From Methylobacteriaceae bacterium (GTDB taxonomy: Bacteria > Pseudomonadota > Alphaproteobacteria > Rhizobiales > Beijerinckiaceae): DNA of 64,000 bases. The notes under the pieces were generated by a model. It saw only the letters and a list, made by a program, of their open reading frames with translations, did no database searches and was not told the DNA's origin. How positions within the stretch are numbered: position 1 is the stretch's first letter; each line of letters starts with the position of its first letter. This document shows, one piece after another, positions 34,400 to 43,190 of this stretch. Location of the stretch: positions 1-64,000 of the forward strand of contig CANEZL010000006.1 of assembly GCA_947444195.1 (NCBI GenBank), read 5' to 3'. A program made the translations under genes and the position numbers.

Positions 34400-34609
34400 G
34401 GCCGGGTCCGGCGGCCCTCCTTCACGGGTCCGGGGCCGCCCGCGGCTCTCTATAGTGGGTGGCGCCGGCAGTTTCCAGGGCGGGCCGCCGCGCGGGGCCC
34501 GGCAAATCCTGCCGCGCCCGCGGCAGGAACCGCCGGCCGGACCGCGCCCGCGCCTCGGCCTTCCGAAGTTTTCATCCCTGAAATCATAAGGTTGTCCGTT
34601 CTCCAGGCT

Positions 34610-34625
34610 TGGCGCGCCGCTTGCT
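34610..34625 (+). promoter_or_regulatory. Candidate sigma-54 promoter of fliK
   Basis: TGGCGCGCCGCTTGCT: the GG (34611-34612) and GC (34623-34624) elements are exactly 10 bases apart, as in -24/-12 promoters, and TTGCT matches the -12 block. It ends 26 bases before the fliK ATG. FlbD, a sigma-54 activator for flagellar genes, is encoded 6.5 kb away. Confidence 0.5.
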
Positions 34626-34651
34626 GCCCCCGGAGGCGGGAGCTCGACGTC

Positions 34652-36034
34652 ATGGTCGCAACGACGGAACGAACGGAGATACGGGGGGGCCTCGCGGTCC
34701 GCGCGGCGGCGCGCCCCGCGGTTCACGCCGCGCGCGGCTTCGCGGCGGCGCTCGATGCCGCACGCGGGCCGGAGGCCGCCCGCAGGCAGGCGGAGGCGTC
34801 GGCTGAGGCGCGCCGCGACCGGCAGGATGTCGAGGACGCCCGGAAGCGGGACGCCGCCGAGGCCGGCGCGGCGGCCAGGGCCCGCGCGGCCGGCGGGACC
34901 CAGGGCAGTTGCGCGGACCGGACCCGAGCCGGCGCGACGGCGGAGGCGGGAGCCGCCCCCGCCGGCAAGGCCGGGACCCGGCCGCAGGGCGTCCGGACCG
35001 GGAACCCCGAACACACGAGACAACCGGCCGCCGACGGCGCGGCGGCCGGCGACATCGCCGCCGTCCAGGGCGCGGCCCAGGCCGAAGCCCAGGCCCAGGT
35101 ACAGGCCCAGGTGCAGAGCCAGGACGCGGAGGCGGAGGCCGATCCGGTGGAGGGCAAGGACCGCGCGGGCGAGGAGACCGCCGCGGAAACGCTCCTCGGC
35201 CCGGTCCTGCCGGACACGGCCCCTGCCGGGCCACACCCACCTCCGGCGCCCGGGCTCGCGGGCACGCCCCCCGGCGCGGGCGACGGCACGGCCCAGGGCA
35301 CGGCCCAGGGCACGGCCAACGGCGCGACCGAGAGCGCGGCTCGGTCCGGAATCCACGGCGCGGCCCCCGGCTCGGCGGCGGGCGCTTCCCCCGCGGATGC
35401 GGGCGGCCGATCCGATCGGGCGGGCGACGGCGAGGCCGAGGCGGGCCTGGCGAAGGCCGAGACCGGCGAGGGCGGCTCCGCCCCGCCGCCGAGCCCGCCC
35501 GGCGCTCCGGGCCTTGCGGCCGAGCTCGTCAAGGCTGCCGGCCACGCACCCGCCCCCCAGGCCGCGGCGCCGGCGCCCGCCCCGATGCCCGGTCAGCCCC
35601 CGGTCCCGGTGGGGCAGGTGCCGATGACCATCGGGCTGCGCTCCCTCGCCGGATCGAGCCAGTTCGAGATCCGGCTCGATCCCGGCGATCTCGGACGCAT
35701 CGACGTGACCCTGGACATCGACCGGACGCGCGGCACGGTGACGACCCATCTCGTGGTGGAGCGCAGCGACACCCTCGCCCTGCTGCAGCGGGATGCGGGA
35801 AGCCTCCAGCAGGCCCTGTCCCAGGCCGGCCTCGATGCCTCCGCCGAGGGCAGCATCCAGCTCTCCCTGCGCGGGGAGGGCGGCCAGTCCGAGGGCCGGG
35901 CGGGGGGCGAGGGGCGCGGCGCGGCGGGGGACCGGCCGGGCCGGGAGCCGCGCGGCCCGCAGCGCCCGGAGGCCGCCGAGATCGGCCAGGCCGTGCGGCT
36001 GCGCGGCTACGGCAACCTCGACATCCGGATCTAG
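34652..36034 (+). CDS. fliK: Flagellar hook-length control protein FliK
   Basis: 460 residues from the ATG at 34652, with CGGAGG and GGGAG upstream. The first 320 residues are low-complexity and rich in Ala, Gly and Pro, with short repeats such as [15 protein letters not shown] and [13 protein letters not shown], as expected of a molecular ruler. The conserved FliK C-terminal domain follows: [29 protein letters not shown] and [20 protein letters not shown]. FliK is secreted through the flagellar export gate and signals the switch from hook to filament export. It is probably transcribed from a sigma-54 promoter. The repeats make length variation between strains likely. Confidence 0.85.
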   Translation: MVATTERTEIRGGLAVRAAARPAVHAARGFAAALDAARGPEAARRQAEASAEARRDRQDVEDARKRDAAEAGAAARARAAGGTQGSCADRTRAGATAEAGAAPAGKAGTRPQGVRTGNPEHTRQPAADGAAAGDIAAVQGAAQAEAQAQVQAQVQSQDAEAEADPVEGKDRAGEETAAETLLGPVLPDTAPAGPHPPPAPGLAGTPPGAGDGTAQGTAQGTANGATESAARSGIHGAAPGSAAGASPADAGGRSDRAGDGEAEAGLAKAETGEGGSAPPPSPPGAPGLAAELVKAAGHAPAPQAAAPAPAPMPGQPPVPVGQVPMTIGLRSLAGSSQFEIRLDPGDLGRIDVTLDIDRTRGTVTTHLVVERSDTLALLQRDAGSLQQALSQAGLDASAEGSIQLSLRGEGGQSEGRAGGEGRGAAGDRPGREPRGPQRPEAAEIGQAVRLRGYGNLDIRI

Positions 36035-36097
36035 CGCCGCGCCATGACCGAGCAGGTTTTTCCGAACAGCGTTAACGGTTTGCGGACGGATCCGCAT

Positions 36098-36131
36098 GCG
36101 GCGCACGAGCCCGGCTCGGCTCGTGCGCCGC
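36098..36131. terminator. Perfect 14-bp hairpin between fliK and flgD
   Basis: GCGGCGCACGAGCC, loop CGGCTC, GGCTCGTGCGCCGC. No T run follows, so it may be a Rho-assisted terminator or an mRNA stabiliser. A possible CtrA half-site TTAAC lies just upstream (36072-36076). Confidence 0.45.
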
Positions 36132-36201
36132 ACGAGACAACGCCGTCAAATCCTGATCCCGTCTCGCATTTTTCCAGATTTTCGCGCCAGGAGACCCCGG
36201 C

Positions 36202-36879
36202 ATGACCTCAGGCATCTCCAGCCTCGTGAATTCCACGACGGGCTCGGCTTCCACCGCCACGAGCGCCCAGACGATCGCGGGCAACTTCTCGCAGTTCCTG
36301 ACCCTGCTCACCACGCAGATCAAGAACCAGAACCCCCTCGACCCGATGGACACCAACCAGTTCACGCAGCAGCTCGTGCAGTTCGCGGGCGTCGAGCAGC
36401 AGCTGAAGACCAACGACCGCCTCGACGGCATCCTGTCGAGCGGCAAGTCCGCGAGCACGGCCACCGCCACGAGCTATATCGGCAAGACCATCACCGCCGA
36501 CGGGTCGAGCGCCGACCTCGTCTCGGGAAGCAGCGTCGGCTGGAGCCTCAACGCCGCGCGCGCGGCCAAGGCCACGGTCACCATCCTCGACGCCAAGAAC
36601 AACGTCGTGGGCACGCAGCAGACGACGCTCAATACGGGCAGCCAGACCTTCACCTGGAACGGCAAGAACTCGGCGGGCCTGAACGCGCCCGCGGGCACCT
36701 ACACGATCAAGGTCTCCGCCCAGGACGCCACGGGGGCGAGCGTGTCCGTCGACACCGGCATCAGCGGCACGGTGGACGAGGTCGATCTGAGCGGCGGCAC
36801 GCCCGTCCTGATGGTCGGGACCCGGCGCGTGCCCCTCTCCAGCGTGCAGACGGTCGGGTTGTCCACAACGGCGGGATAG
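36202..36879 (+). CDS. flgD: Flagellar hook assembly protein FlgD
   Basis: 225 residues, AGGAG 8 bases upstream. The N-terminal conserved region NFSQFLTLLTTQIKNQNPLD, then PMDTNQFTQQLVQFAGVEQQ, is diagnostic. A central TATSYIGKTITADGSS leads into the FlgD Ig-like and tudor-like part (TFTWNGKNSAGLNAPAGTYT). FlgD caps the growing hook and is lost when the hook is finished. The preceding fliK controls the length of the same hook. Confidence 0.96.
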   Translation: MTSGISSLVNSTTGSASTATSAQTIAGNFSQFLTLLTTQIKNQNPLDPMDTNQFTQQLVQFAGVEQQLKTNDRLDGILSSGKSASTATATSYIGKTITADGSSADLVSGSSVGWSLNAARAAKATVTILDAKNNVVGTQQTTLNTGSQTFTWNGKNSAGLNAPAGTYTIKVSAQDATGASVSVDTGISGTVDEVDLSGGTPVLMVGTRRVPLSSVQTVGLSTTAG

Positions 36880-36901
36880 CGATCAAATCCGAGCGACCCG
36901 C

Positions 36902-36916
36902 TTCAAGGTCTCTTAA
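36902..36916 (+). promoter_or_regulatory. Candidate CtrA site upstream of sciP
   Basis: TTCA-AGGTCTC-TTAA, a 7-of-8 match to TTAA-N7-TTAA, ending 53 bases before the sciP ATG. Confidence 0.4.
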
Positions 36917-36969
36917 GCGGGTGGACCTACTTTCGGCTCTCGACAGGTCAGTCGAGTGTAGAGCGTATC

Positions 36970-37245
36970 ATGACCGAACCGCACCGCCCGAGAGTGAAGT
37001 ACGTGATCGGGCCCGACGGCAGCCCCCTGACCATCGCGGACCTTCCGCCCCCCTCCACCCGCCGCTGGGTGATCCGCCGCAAGGCCGAGGTGGTGGCCGC
37101 GGTCCGCGGCGGCCTCCTCAGCCTCGAGGAGGCGTGCAAGCGCTACACCCTGACCACCGAGGAATTCCTGAGCTGGCAGTTCTCCATCGACCAGCACGGC
37201 CTCGCCGGCCTGCGCACCACGCGCATCCAGCACTACCGCCACTGA
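36970..37245 (+). CDS. sciP: CtrA inhibitor SciP (DUF1153)
   Basis: 91 residues, full length for the family. It starts MTEPHRPRVKYVIGPDGSPL, then LPPPSTRRWVIRRKAEVVAA and LSLEEACKRYTLTTEEFLSW, a helix-turn-helix-like domain, and ends RTTRIQHYRH. In Caulobacter SciP binds CtrA and blocks its recruitment of RNA polymerase at flagellar and cell-cycle promoters. Here it lies directly upstream of the fliF operon, with CtrA-like sites before both genes. A strong hairpin separates it from fliF, so the two are probably transcribed independently. Confidence 0.93.
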   Translation: MTEPHRPRVKYVIGPDGSPLTIADLPPPSTRRWVIRRKAEVVAAVRGGLLSLEEACKRYTLTTEEFLSWQFSIDQHGLAGLRTTRIQHYRH

Positions 37246-37273
37246 TCCCGGGCGATCGGCCGATGGGCTCAAC

Positions 37274-37307
37274 GAGCGCCCCGTCTCCCCGTGGAGGCGG
37301 GGCGCTC
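37274..37307 (+). terminator. Hairpin after sciP
   Basis: GAGCGCCCCGTCTCC, loop CCGT, GGAGGCGGGGCGCTC: a 15-bp stem with one wobble pair 29 bases after the sciP stop, followed by GGCGTTT. A likely terminator that insulates fliF from sciP. Confidence 0.55.
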
Positions 37308-37338
37308 GGCGTTTCGGGCCGCGTCATCGCCGCGCGCA

Positions 37339-37353
37339 TTAACCGCCCGCTAA
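37339..37353 (+). promoter_or_regulatory. Candidate CtrA site upstream of fliF
   Basis: TTAA-CCGCCCG-CTAA followed by CC, a 7-of-8 match to TTAA-N7-TTAA, 52 bases before the fliF start. The fliF operon of Caulobacter is a known CtrA target. Confidence 0.5.
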
Positions 37354-37405
37354 CCATGGGCCCGGCAATTCTTGCCGAGCGGCCCGGCGGGCGGGCCCGC
37401 TGCGC

Positions 37406-39031
37406 GTGGGTGCCCCCTTGAAGCCGGTCCTCGATCTCGTCGCAAAGCTCGGACCGGCCCGGCTCGCGGCCATGGGCGCCGTGACGCTGACGCTCATCGG
37501 CTTCTTCGCCTTCGTCATCCTGCGCGTGTCGCGCCCCGACATGGGCGTGCTCTTCGCCGATCTCTCGATGCAGGATTCGGCCGCCGTGGTGCGCGAACTG
37601 GACGCGCGCGGCATCCGCTACGAGGCCCGCGGGGATGCGGGCCAGACCGTGATGGCGCCGCGGGCCGACCTCGCGCGCCTGCGCATGGACCTCGCCGGCA
37701 AGGGGCTGCCGAGCCAGGGCGGCGTCGGCTACGAGATCTTCGACAAGGGCGACGCCTTCTCGTCCACCAACTTCGTCCAGAACGTGAACCACCTGCGGGC
37801 GCTGGAGGGCGAACTCGCCCGCTCGATCCGGGCGATCGGCCGGGTCCAGGCGGCCCGCGTCCATCTCGTGATGCCGGAGCGCCGCCTGTTCGAGCGCGAC
37901 CGCGAGGCCCCCTCGGCCGCCATCGTGCTGAAGCTGATGGGCGAGCTCGACCCCGGCCAGGTCCGGGCGATCCGGCATCTGGCCGCCTCCTCGGTGGAGG
38001 GCCTGCGCCCCGACCGGGTCTCGATCGTGGACGAGCGCGGGCGCCTGCTCGCCGACGGGGCCCGCGGGGGCGAGGCCGAGGGCGCGGCCTTCGAGGAGAA
38101 GCAGATCGCCCTGGAGCGGCGCCTGCGTCAGCAGATCGAGGAGATCGTGGCCGGCATCGTCGGGCCGGGCCGGGCCCGCGTCCAGGTCTCCGCCCAGCTC
38201 GACAACAACCGGATCGAGAGCCGCTCCGAGACCTTCGACCCCGAGAGCCGCGTGGTCCGCTCCAGCCAGACCCGGACGGAGGCCTCCCTCTCCGGCGGCG
38301 CGGAGGGTCAGGTCACGGTGGGCAACGAGCTGCCGGGTGCCAACCAGGACAGGCCCGCCGCCCAGAAGGACCAGACCAACAAGAACGAGGAGACCACGAA
38401 CTACGAGATCTCCCGCGTCACCAAGACCGAGGTCAGCGAGGGCGGCCGCATCCGGCGCCTCTCCGTCGCCGTGCTCGTGGACGGCACCTACGCCACCGGC
38501 GGCGACGGGAAGGCCGCCTACAGCCCGCGCCCCGCCGCCGAGATCGAGCGGATCAGCGCCCTGGTGCGCAGCGCGGTGGGCTTCGACAAGGGCCGGGGCG
38601 ACCAGATCGAGGTGGTCAACCTGCGCTTCGCCGAGGCGCCCGCGGTTCCGGACTTCGCCGAGCCCGGCCTCGTCCAGCAGATGATGCCGAGCTCGAAGGA
38701 GGAGGTGATGCGCCTCGTCGAACTCGCGGTGCTGGCGCTCCTCACCCTCGTCGTGCTGCTCGCCGTGGTGCGGCCCCTCCTGCGCCGGGTGCTGAGCGCG
38801 GATCCCAACGCCCCCGCCGCCCTCGCGGCCGCGGCGGAGGGCGAGGCGGCGCTCGCCGGCGGCCAGACGGTGATCAGCATCAGCGCCGACAACCCGGCCA
38901 CGCGGCTGATGGAGTTCGCCAAGATCAACGGCCAGGTCCAGGCCGAGACGGTGCAGAAGGTGGTCGACATGGTCCGCGCGAGCCCGGCCGAGACCGCCGA
39001 GGTGCTGCGCAACTGGATCAACGAGAGCTGA
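37406..39031 (+). CDS. fliF: Flagellar MS-ring protein FliF
   Basis: 541 residues from a GTG; a TTG at 37421 is an alternative. Two membrane helices at about residues 22-39 and 435-457 bracket a large periplasmic region with the ring-building motifs: ELDARGIRYEARGDAGQTVM, YEIFDKGDAFSSTNFVQNVN, RVHLVMPERRLFERDREAPS and RVQVSAQLDNNRIESRSETF. The C-terminal cytoplasmic tail (ETVQKVVDMVRASPAETAEV, LRNWINES) is the FliG-binding segment. FliF is the first flagellar part to assemble in the inner membrane. It heads the fliF-fliG-fliH-fliN-flbD operon. Confidence 0.96.
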   Translation: MGAPLKPVLDLVAKLGPARLAAMGAVTLTLIGFFAFVILRVSRPDMGVLFADLSMQDSAAVVRELDARGIRYEARGDAGQTVMAPRADLARLRMDLAGKGLPSQGGVGYEIFDKGDAFSSTNFVQNVNHLRALEGELARSIRAIGRVQAARVHLVMPERRLFERDREAPSAAIVLKLMGELDPGQVRAIRHLAASSVEGLRPDRVSIVDERGRLLADGARGGEAEGAAFEEKQIALERRLRQQIEEIVAGIVGPGRARVQVSAQLDNNRIESRSETFDPESRVVRSSQTRTEASLSGGAEGQVTVGNELPGANQDRPAAQKDQTNKNEETTNYEISRVTKTEVSEGGRIRRLSVAVLVDGTYATGGDGKAAYSPRPAAEIERISALVRSAVGFDKGRGDQIEVVNLRFAEAPAVPDFAEPGLVQQMMPSSKEEVMRLVELAVLALLTLVVLLAVVRPLLRRVLSADPNAPAALAAAAEGEAALAGGQTVISISADNPATRLMEFAKINGQVQAETVQKVVDMVRASPAETAEVLRNWINES

Positions 39032-39078
39032 CGCCCGCGGGCTGACGGGGCACGGAAGGGGAAGGGAGCGGGAGCGAC

Positions 39079-40152
39079 ATGGCGGCGGGGCTGGGGGGAA
39101 TGGCCGGGCTTGAGGGCCTGATGCAGGCGGCGGGGGGTGGGAACGGCGGTTCCTTCGCCAGCATGCCGGGCGTCCAGCGCGCCGCCGCCCTGCTCCTCCT
39201 CCTCGGGGAGAGCGCCGGCGCGCCGATCTGGCAGCTTCTGGAGGAGGAGGAGGTCAAGCAGGTCTCCCACGCCATGGTGCAGCTCGGCTCCCTGGAGGCC
39301 GAGACCGTCGAGAAGCTCATCATCGATTTCGTGTCGCGCCTGTCGAACAGCGGCGGCATCTCCTCCAACTACGAGCGCACGGAGTCCCTCCTGCTCAAGA
39401 TCTTCCCCAGCGAGCAGGTCTCGGCGATCATGGCCGAGATCAAGGGCGCCTCCGGCAAGCGCGTCTGGGCCTCGATCGCCCAGGTCGATCCCGAGATCCT
39501 CGCCTCGTTCCTGCGCAACGAGTACCCCCAGACCGTGGCGGTGGTGCTCTCCAAGGTCCGCTCGGACTACGCCGCCAAGGTGCTCACCATCCTGCCCGAG
39601 GAGTTCGCCATCGACGTGCTCAGCCGGATGCTGCGCATGGAGACGGTGCAGAAGGAGGCCCTGCGCCACATCGAGGAGACGCTGCGGGTCGAGTTCGTCA
39701 CCACCATCGCCCAGACCCAGCGCCGCGACGCCCACGAACTGATGGCCGAGGTCTTCAACGCCTTCGACCGGCAGACGGAGGGCCGCTTCCTCGCCGCCCT
39801 CGACCAAGCCAACCGCGGTTCGGCCAAGCGCATCCGCGAATTGATGTTCACCTTCGAGGACCTGCTCAAGCTCGATCCGGGCAGCGTGCAGACCCTGATG
39901 CGCAAGATCGACAACGAGACCCTGTGCCGGGCCCTGAAGGGCGCCAACGAGCGGGTGCGGGCCTTCTTCATGAGCCAGATGTCCACCCGCGCGGCCAAGA
40001 ACCTCACCGACGAGATGACCTCGCTCGGCCCGATCCGCCTCAAGGACGTGGACGAGGCCCAGGCCCGGATGACCGAGGTGGCCAAGGATCTCGCCGAGAA
40101 GGGCGAGATCATGATCGCCAAGAACAGCGCCGAGGAGGAGCTGGTCTATTGA
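39079..40152 (+). CDS. fliG: Flagellar motor switch protein FliG
   Basis: 357 residues. Begins with a Gly-rich leader (AAGLGGMAGLEGLMQAAGGG), then the FliG N-domain (GVQRAAALLLLLGESAGAPI), the middle domain with QTVAVVLSKVRSDYAAKVLT and LPEEFAIDVLSRM, and the C-terminal torque domain (MFTFEDLLKLDPGSVQTLMR, KNLTDEMTSLGPIRLKDVDE). FliG links FliF to the switch and meets the stator. It starts 47 bases after fliF, and its TGA overlaps the TTG of fliH by three bases. Confidence 0.97.
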   Translation: MAAGLGGMAGLEGLMQAAGGGNGGSFASMPGVQRAAALLLLLGESAGAPIWQLLEEEEVKQVSHAMVQLGSLEAETVEKLIIDFVSRLSNSGGISSNYERTESLLLKIFPSEQVSAIMAEIKGASGKRVWASIAQVDPEILASFLRNEYPQTVAVVLSKVRSDYAAKVLTILPEEFAIDVLSRMLRMETVQKEALRHIEETLRVEFVTTIAQTQRRDAHELMAEVFNAFDRQTEGRFLAALDQANRGSAKRIRELMFTFEDLLKLDPGSVQTLMRKIDNETLCRALKGANERVRAFFMSQMSTRAAKNLTDEMTSLGPIRLKDVDEAQARMTEVAKDLAEKGEIMIAKNSAEEELVY

Positions 40153-40784
40153 GCGCCAAGCCCTTCCTGTTCGACACGGATTTCCGCCGCCCGCGGGAGA
40201 ACCCGGCCGCCCTGCGCGCCGCCGAGGAGGTGGCCCGCGCCGCCGAGGAGGCCCATGGCCGCGGCCTGGAGGCCGGCCGGGCCGAGGGCCGGGCCGAGGT
40301 CCTGGCGCAGGTCCAGGCGCGGCTCGCCGACGCGATGAACCGGCTCAGCCTCTCGGTGGCCGGCCTGATGGCGCAGACCGATGCCCGCGACGCCGAGCGC
40401 GAGGCCCAGGCCGTCGAGGTGGCGGTGCTGCTCGCCCGCCGCATCGCGGGCGAGGCCCTGGACGCCCGGCCGCTGGCGGTGATCGCCGAGGCCGCCCGCA
40501 GCGCCCTGCAGCACCTGCGCGGCGTGCCCCATCTCGTGGTCCGGGTGAACGAGGGGCTCGTCGAGGAGACCGAGGCCCTGATGCGCCGCCTCGCGCGCGA
40601 GCGCGGCTTCGAGGGCCGCCTCGTGGTGCTCGGCGAGCCCGACCTCGCCCCGGGCGATGCCCGCATCGAGTGGGCCGACGGCGGCGTGGTGCGCGAGCGC
40701 GCGCGCCTTGAGGCCGAGGTCGAGGCCGCCATCGCCGGCTGCACCGTGCCAGACCCCGATCCCACCGAACCGGCGAGCCTGTGA
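40149..40784 (+). CDS. fliH: FliH-like flagellar export ATPase regulator (FlbE type)
   Basis: 211 residues from a TTG at 40149 that overlaps the fliG stop as TTGA; GAGGAGGAG about 8 bases upstream supports it. The sequence is a long charged helix with the FliH-type AxxxG-like segment (AAEEAHGRGLEAGRAEGRAE), then a mixed C-domain (LVVRVNEGLVEETEALMRRL, GDARIEWADGGVVRERARLE). The closing D(A)RIEWADGG is the FliH/YscL signature. It would dock the FliI ATPase and FliN at the export gate. Position in the operon equals Caulobacter flbE. Its stop shares one base with the fliN start. Confidence 0.85.
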   Translation: MSAKPFLFDTDFRRPRENPAALRAAEEVARAAEEAHGRGLEAGRAEGRAEVLAQVQARLADAMNRLSLSVAGLMAQTDARDAEREAQAVEVAVLLARRIAGEALDARPLAVIAEAARSALQHLRGVPHLVVRVNEGLVEETEALMRRLARERGFEGRLVVLGEPDLAPGDARIEWADGGVVRERARLEAEVEAAIAGCTVPDPDPTEPASL

Positions 40785-41119
40785 TGTCCGACGATTTCAG
40801 CCTGCCTCAGCTCGGCGAGTACGAGGGCGAGTTCGCCGCCGAATCGATCCGCGACGCGCCCACCAGCCCGAAGAGCGCCGCCGACCTCGAGCAGCTCTTC
40901 GACGTGCCGGTGATGGTCTCGGCGGTGCTCGGCAAGTCCCGCATGCCCATCGGCGACCTCCTCCGCCTCGGCCCCGGCGCCGTGCTGGAGCTCGACCGCA
41001 AGGTGGGCGAGGCGATCGACATCTTCGTCAACAACCGCCTCGTCGCCCGCGGCGAGGTCGTCCTCGTGGACGAGCGCCTCGGCGTGACCATGACCGAGAT
41101 CGTCAAGGGCGAGAACTGA
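40784..41119 (+). CDS. fliN: Flagellar motor switch protein FliN
   Basis: 111 residues from the ATG at 40784 (TGATG overlap with fliH; a GTG at 40781 would add one residue). The C-terminal SpoA domain is complete: LFDVPVMVSAVLGKSRMPIG, DLLRLGPGAVLELDRKVGEA and DIFVNNRLVARGEVVLVDER. The N-terminal 40 residues are family-typical filler. FliN forms the base of the C-ring and helps dock export substrates. fliM is not in the window. Confidence 0.96.
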   Translation: MSDDFSLPQLGEYEGEFAAESIRDAPTSPKSAADLEQLFDVPVMVSAVLGKSRMPIGDLLRLGPGAVLELDRKVGEAIDIFVNNRLVARGEVVLVDERLGVTMTEIVKGEN

Positions 41120-41192
41120 ACGCTCTCGTCACGCCACTGAATAGGGGACCGGCCGCGCGCGGGGGTCCATGCAGGAAAACGGAGTGTCCGCG

Positions 41193-42557
41193 ATGCGGCT
41201 CTTGATGATCGGACGGCTCAACGGCGAGCTCGTCACCGCCTCGAAGATCGCCATGCAGCGCGGCGCCGCCGTGACGCAGGCGGACGGCATCCTGCAGGGG
41301 CTGAGCGTGCTGCGCGCCCGCGGCGCCGACCTCGTCATGATCGATGTGGGGCTCGAGATCCGCAGCCTCGTCGACGCCCTCGACGCCGAGCGCATCCGCA
41401 CCCCCGTCGTCGCCTGCGGCGTCGTCACCGATGCCCGCGCGGCGGTGGCCGCGATCCAGGCGGGGGCCAAGGAATACATCCCCCTCCCCCCCGATCCGGA
41501 GCTGATCGCCGCGGTGCTGGAGGCGGTGACCGCCGACGGGCGCGCCTTCGTCTGGCGCGATCCGGCGATGGAGCGGGTGGTCCGCCTCGCCGAACAGGTC
41601 GCCCGCTCCGAGGCCTCGGTGCTGATCACCGGCGAGAGCGGCACCGGCAAGGAGGTGCTCGCCCGCCACGTCCACGCCCGCTCGAACCGCGCCGCCAAGC
41701 CCTTCGTGTCGGTGAACTGCGCCGCGATCCCCGAGGCGCTGCTCGAATCCGAGCTGTTCGGGCACGAGAAGGGCGCCTTCACCGGCGCCGTGGCCCGCCG
41801 GATCGGCCGCTTCGAGGAGGCCAATGGCGGCACGCTCCTCCTCGACGAGATCTCGGAGATGGATGTCCGCCTGCAGTCGAAGCTCCTGCGGGCGCTCCAG
41901 GAGCGGGTGATCGACCGGGTCGGCGGCACCGCGCCGGTCAAGGTCGACATCCGCGTGCTCGCGACCTCCAACCGCAACCTCGCCGAGGAGGTCCGCAAGG
42001 GCAGCTTCCGCGAGGACCTGTTCTATCGGCTCAACGTCGTCCACCTGCGCCTGCCGGCTCTGCGCGAGCGCCCCGCCGACATCCTCGAACTCGCCGGCCA
42101 CTTCGCGAAGAAGTACGCCGCGGTGAACGGGCTGCCCGAGCGCCCCCTCGGCGCCGAGGCGCGCCGCCTCGTCACGAAGAACCCGTGGCGCGGCAACGTG
42201 CGCGAGCTCGAGAACACCCTGCACCGGGCGGTGCTCCTGGCGAGCGGGTCCGAGATCGGCCCCGAGGCGATCCTGACGCCGGAGGGCGACACGATCGCCG
42301 CCGCGGACGGGCCGGCCAGCCGCGCGGCGCAGGTGGCCGAGGCCGCCACCCGCGGCCTCGTCGGGCGCACGGTCGCCGACGTGGAGCGCGACCTCATCCT
42401 CGACACCCTCGACCATTGCCTCGGCAACCGCACCCACGCGGCCCGCATCCTCGGCATCTCGATCCGGACGCTCCGCAACAAGCTCAACGAGTACGTCCAG
42501 TCGGGCCTGGAGGTCGCCGAGCCGGGGGGCGCGCGCGCGCTCGCCGCCTACGGCTGA
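41193..42557 (+). CDS. flbD: Sigma-54 transcriptional activator FlbD of flagellar genes
   Basis: 454 residues from the ATG at 41193. This start is preferred over 41169 because GGAG lies 8 bases upstream and the N-terminus [20 protein letters not shown] matches known FlbD proteins. A receiver-like domain (residues 1-115) lacks the standard phospho-acceptor arrangement, as in Caulobacter FlbD. The AAA+ domain has Walker A GESGTGKE (147-154), GAFTGA (194-199) for sigma-54 contact and [10 protein letters not shown] Fis-type helix-turn-helix closes it ([19 protein letters not shown]). It should activate late sigma-54 flagellar promoters such as the one before fliK. It is 73 bases after fliN. Confidence 0.95.
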   Translation: MRLLMIGRLNGELVTASKIAMQRGAAVTQADGILQGLSVLRARGADLVMIDVGLEIRSLVDALDAERIRTPVVACGVVTDARAAVAAIQAGAKEYIPLPPDPELIAAVLEAVTADGRAFVWRDPAMERVVRLAEQVARSEASVLITGESGTGKEVLARHVHARSNRAAKPFVSVNCAAIPEALLESELFGHEKGAFTGAVARRIGRFEEANGGTLLLDEISEMDVRLQSKLLRALQERVIDRVGGTAPVKVDIRVLATSNRNLAEEVRKGSFREDLFYRLNVVHLRLPALRERPADILELAGHFAKKYAAVNGLPERPLGAEARRLVTKNPWRGNVRELENTLHRAVLLASGSEIGPEAILTPEGDTIAAADGPASRAAQVAEAATRGLVGRTVADVERDLILDTLDHCLGNRTHAARILGISIRTLRNKLNEYVQSGLEVAEPGGARALAAYG

Positions 42558-42677
42558 GGGCCGCCGCGGGACCCGCTCCCGGCGCCGCCTCGCACCCGGC
42601 CCGTCTCGGACCGCGGCGATCGATTCGCGAGGCTGTCGATCGTGCAACGAGAAGCGACGGCCTCCCGGGACGGACCG

Positions 42678-42962
42678 TCAGCCCCGGCCGGAGCGGCTCT
42701 CCGCGTGGGCCTGCGTCTGCGTGGCGAGGGCCGCGTCGAGCTTGCGCAGGGCCTCGGTGCGGACGATGTCGGCCTCCACGTCGCGGATCGTCTCCTCCAC
42801 GAGGTGGTTCTGGAGGGCGAGCCGGGTGTCGCCGGGCGCGAGTCCTTCGCGCTCCTGCAGGCGCTGCACCGCCTGCCGCACGACGCCGTAGACGGCCTCG
42901 CGCTCGGGGCGCGTCATGGTGGGCTTCACGGCCTGGGCGACGAGTTCGGAGAAGTCCGGCAT
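42678..42962 (-). CDS. Small protein of unknown function
   Basis: 94 residues from the ATG at 42962 (MPDFSELVAQAVKPTMTRPE). It is soluble, highly charged and predicted helical, with REAVYGVVRQAVQRLQEREG and LVEETIRDVEADIVRTEALR. This pattern resembles a short helical segment often found at the N-terminus of alphaproteobacterial envelope proteins (xxREKVYxxARxAxxRQ...LExAIxEVE), here as a free-standing protein. The next gene upstream on the same strand is the capsule exporter, 228 bases away. No function can be assigned. Confidence 0.6.
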   Translation of the reverse strand: MPDFSELVAQAVKPTMTRPEREAVYGVVRQAVQRLQEREGLAPGDTRLALQNHLVEETIRDVEADIVRTEALRKLDAALATQTQAHAESRSGRG

Positions 42963-43190
42963 CGGGGCTCGGGGTTGCTGGGACGCTGTCCGCCCGTTGA
43001 TGCGGGAGAACGCGGCGCGGTCAAGGCATGCCCGCATTCCCGAGAGGCGGGCGGTCCTCCCCCGGGCGCGCTCCCCCTGCCCGTCCTCCGCGGCCGACGG
43101 TCTTCGGATCCCGTTCGGCGGGATCGTCCGGTCTCCGCCCTCGACCTCAAGGCGAAGGCGAGTTCCCGGAGAACGACGCCGAGAGGAGCC

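Noticed and set aside
36071..36085. CtrA site before flgD
   Set aside because: Only one half-site (TTAAC) is present; the second half reads CGGA.
33242..36133. 963-residue minus-strand frame ending in MnmA
   Set aside because: The first 578 residues are antisense to fliK; MnmA starts at the ATG at 34399.
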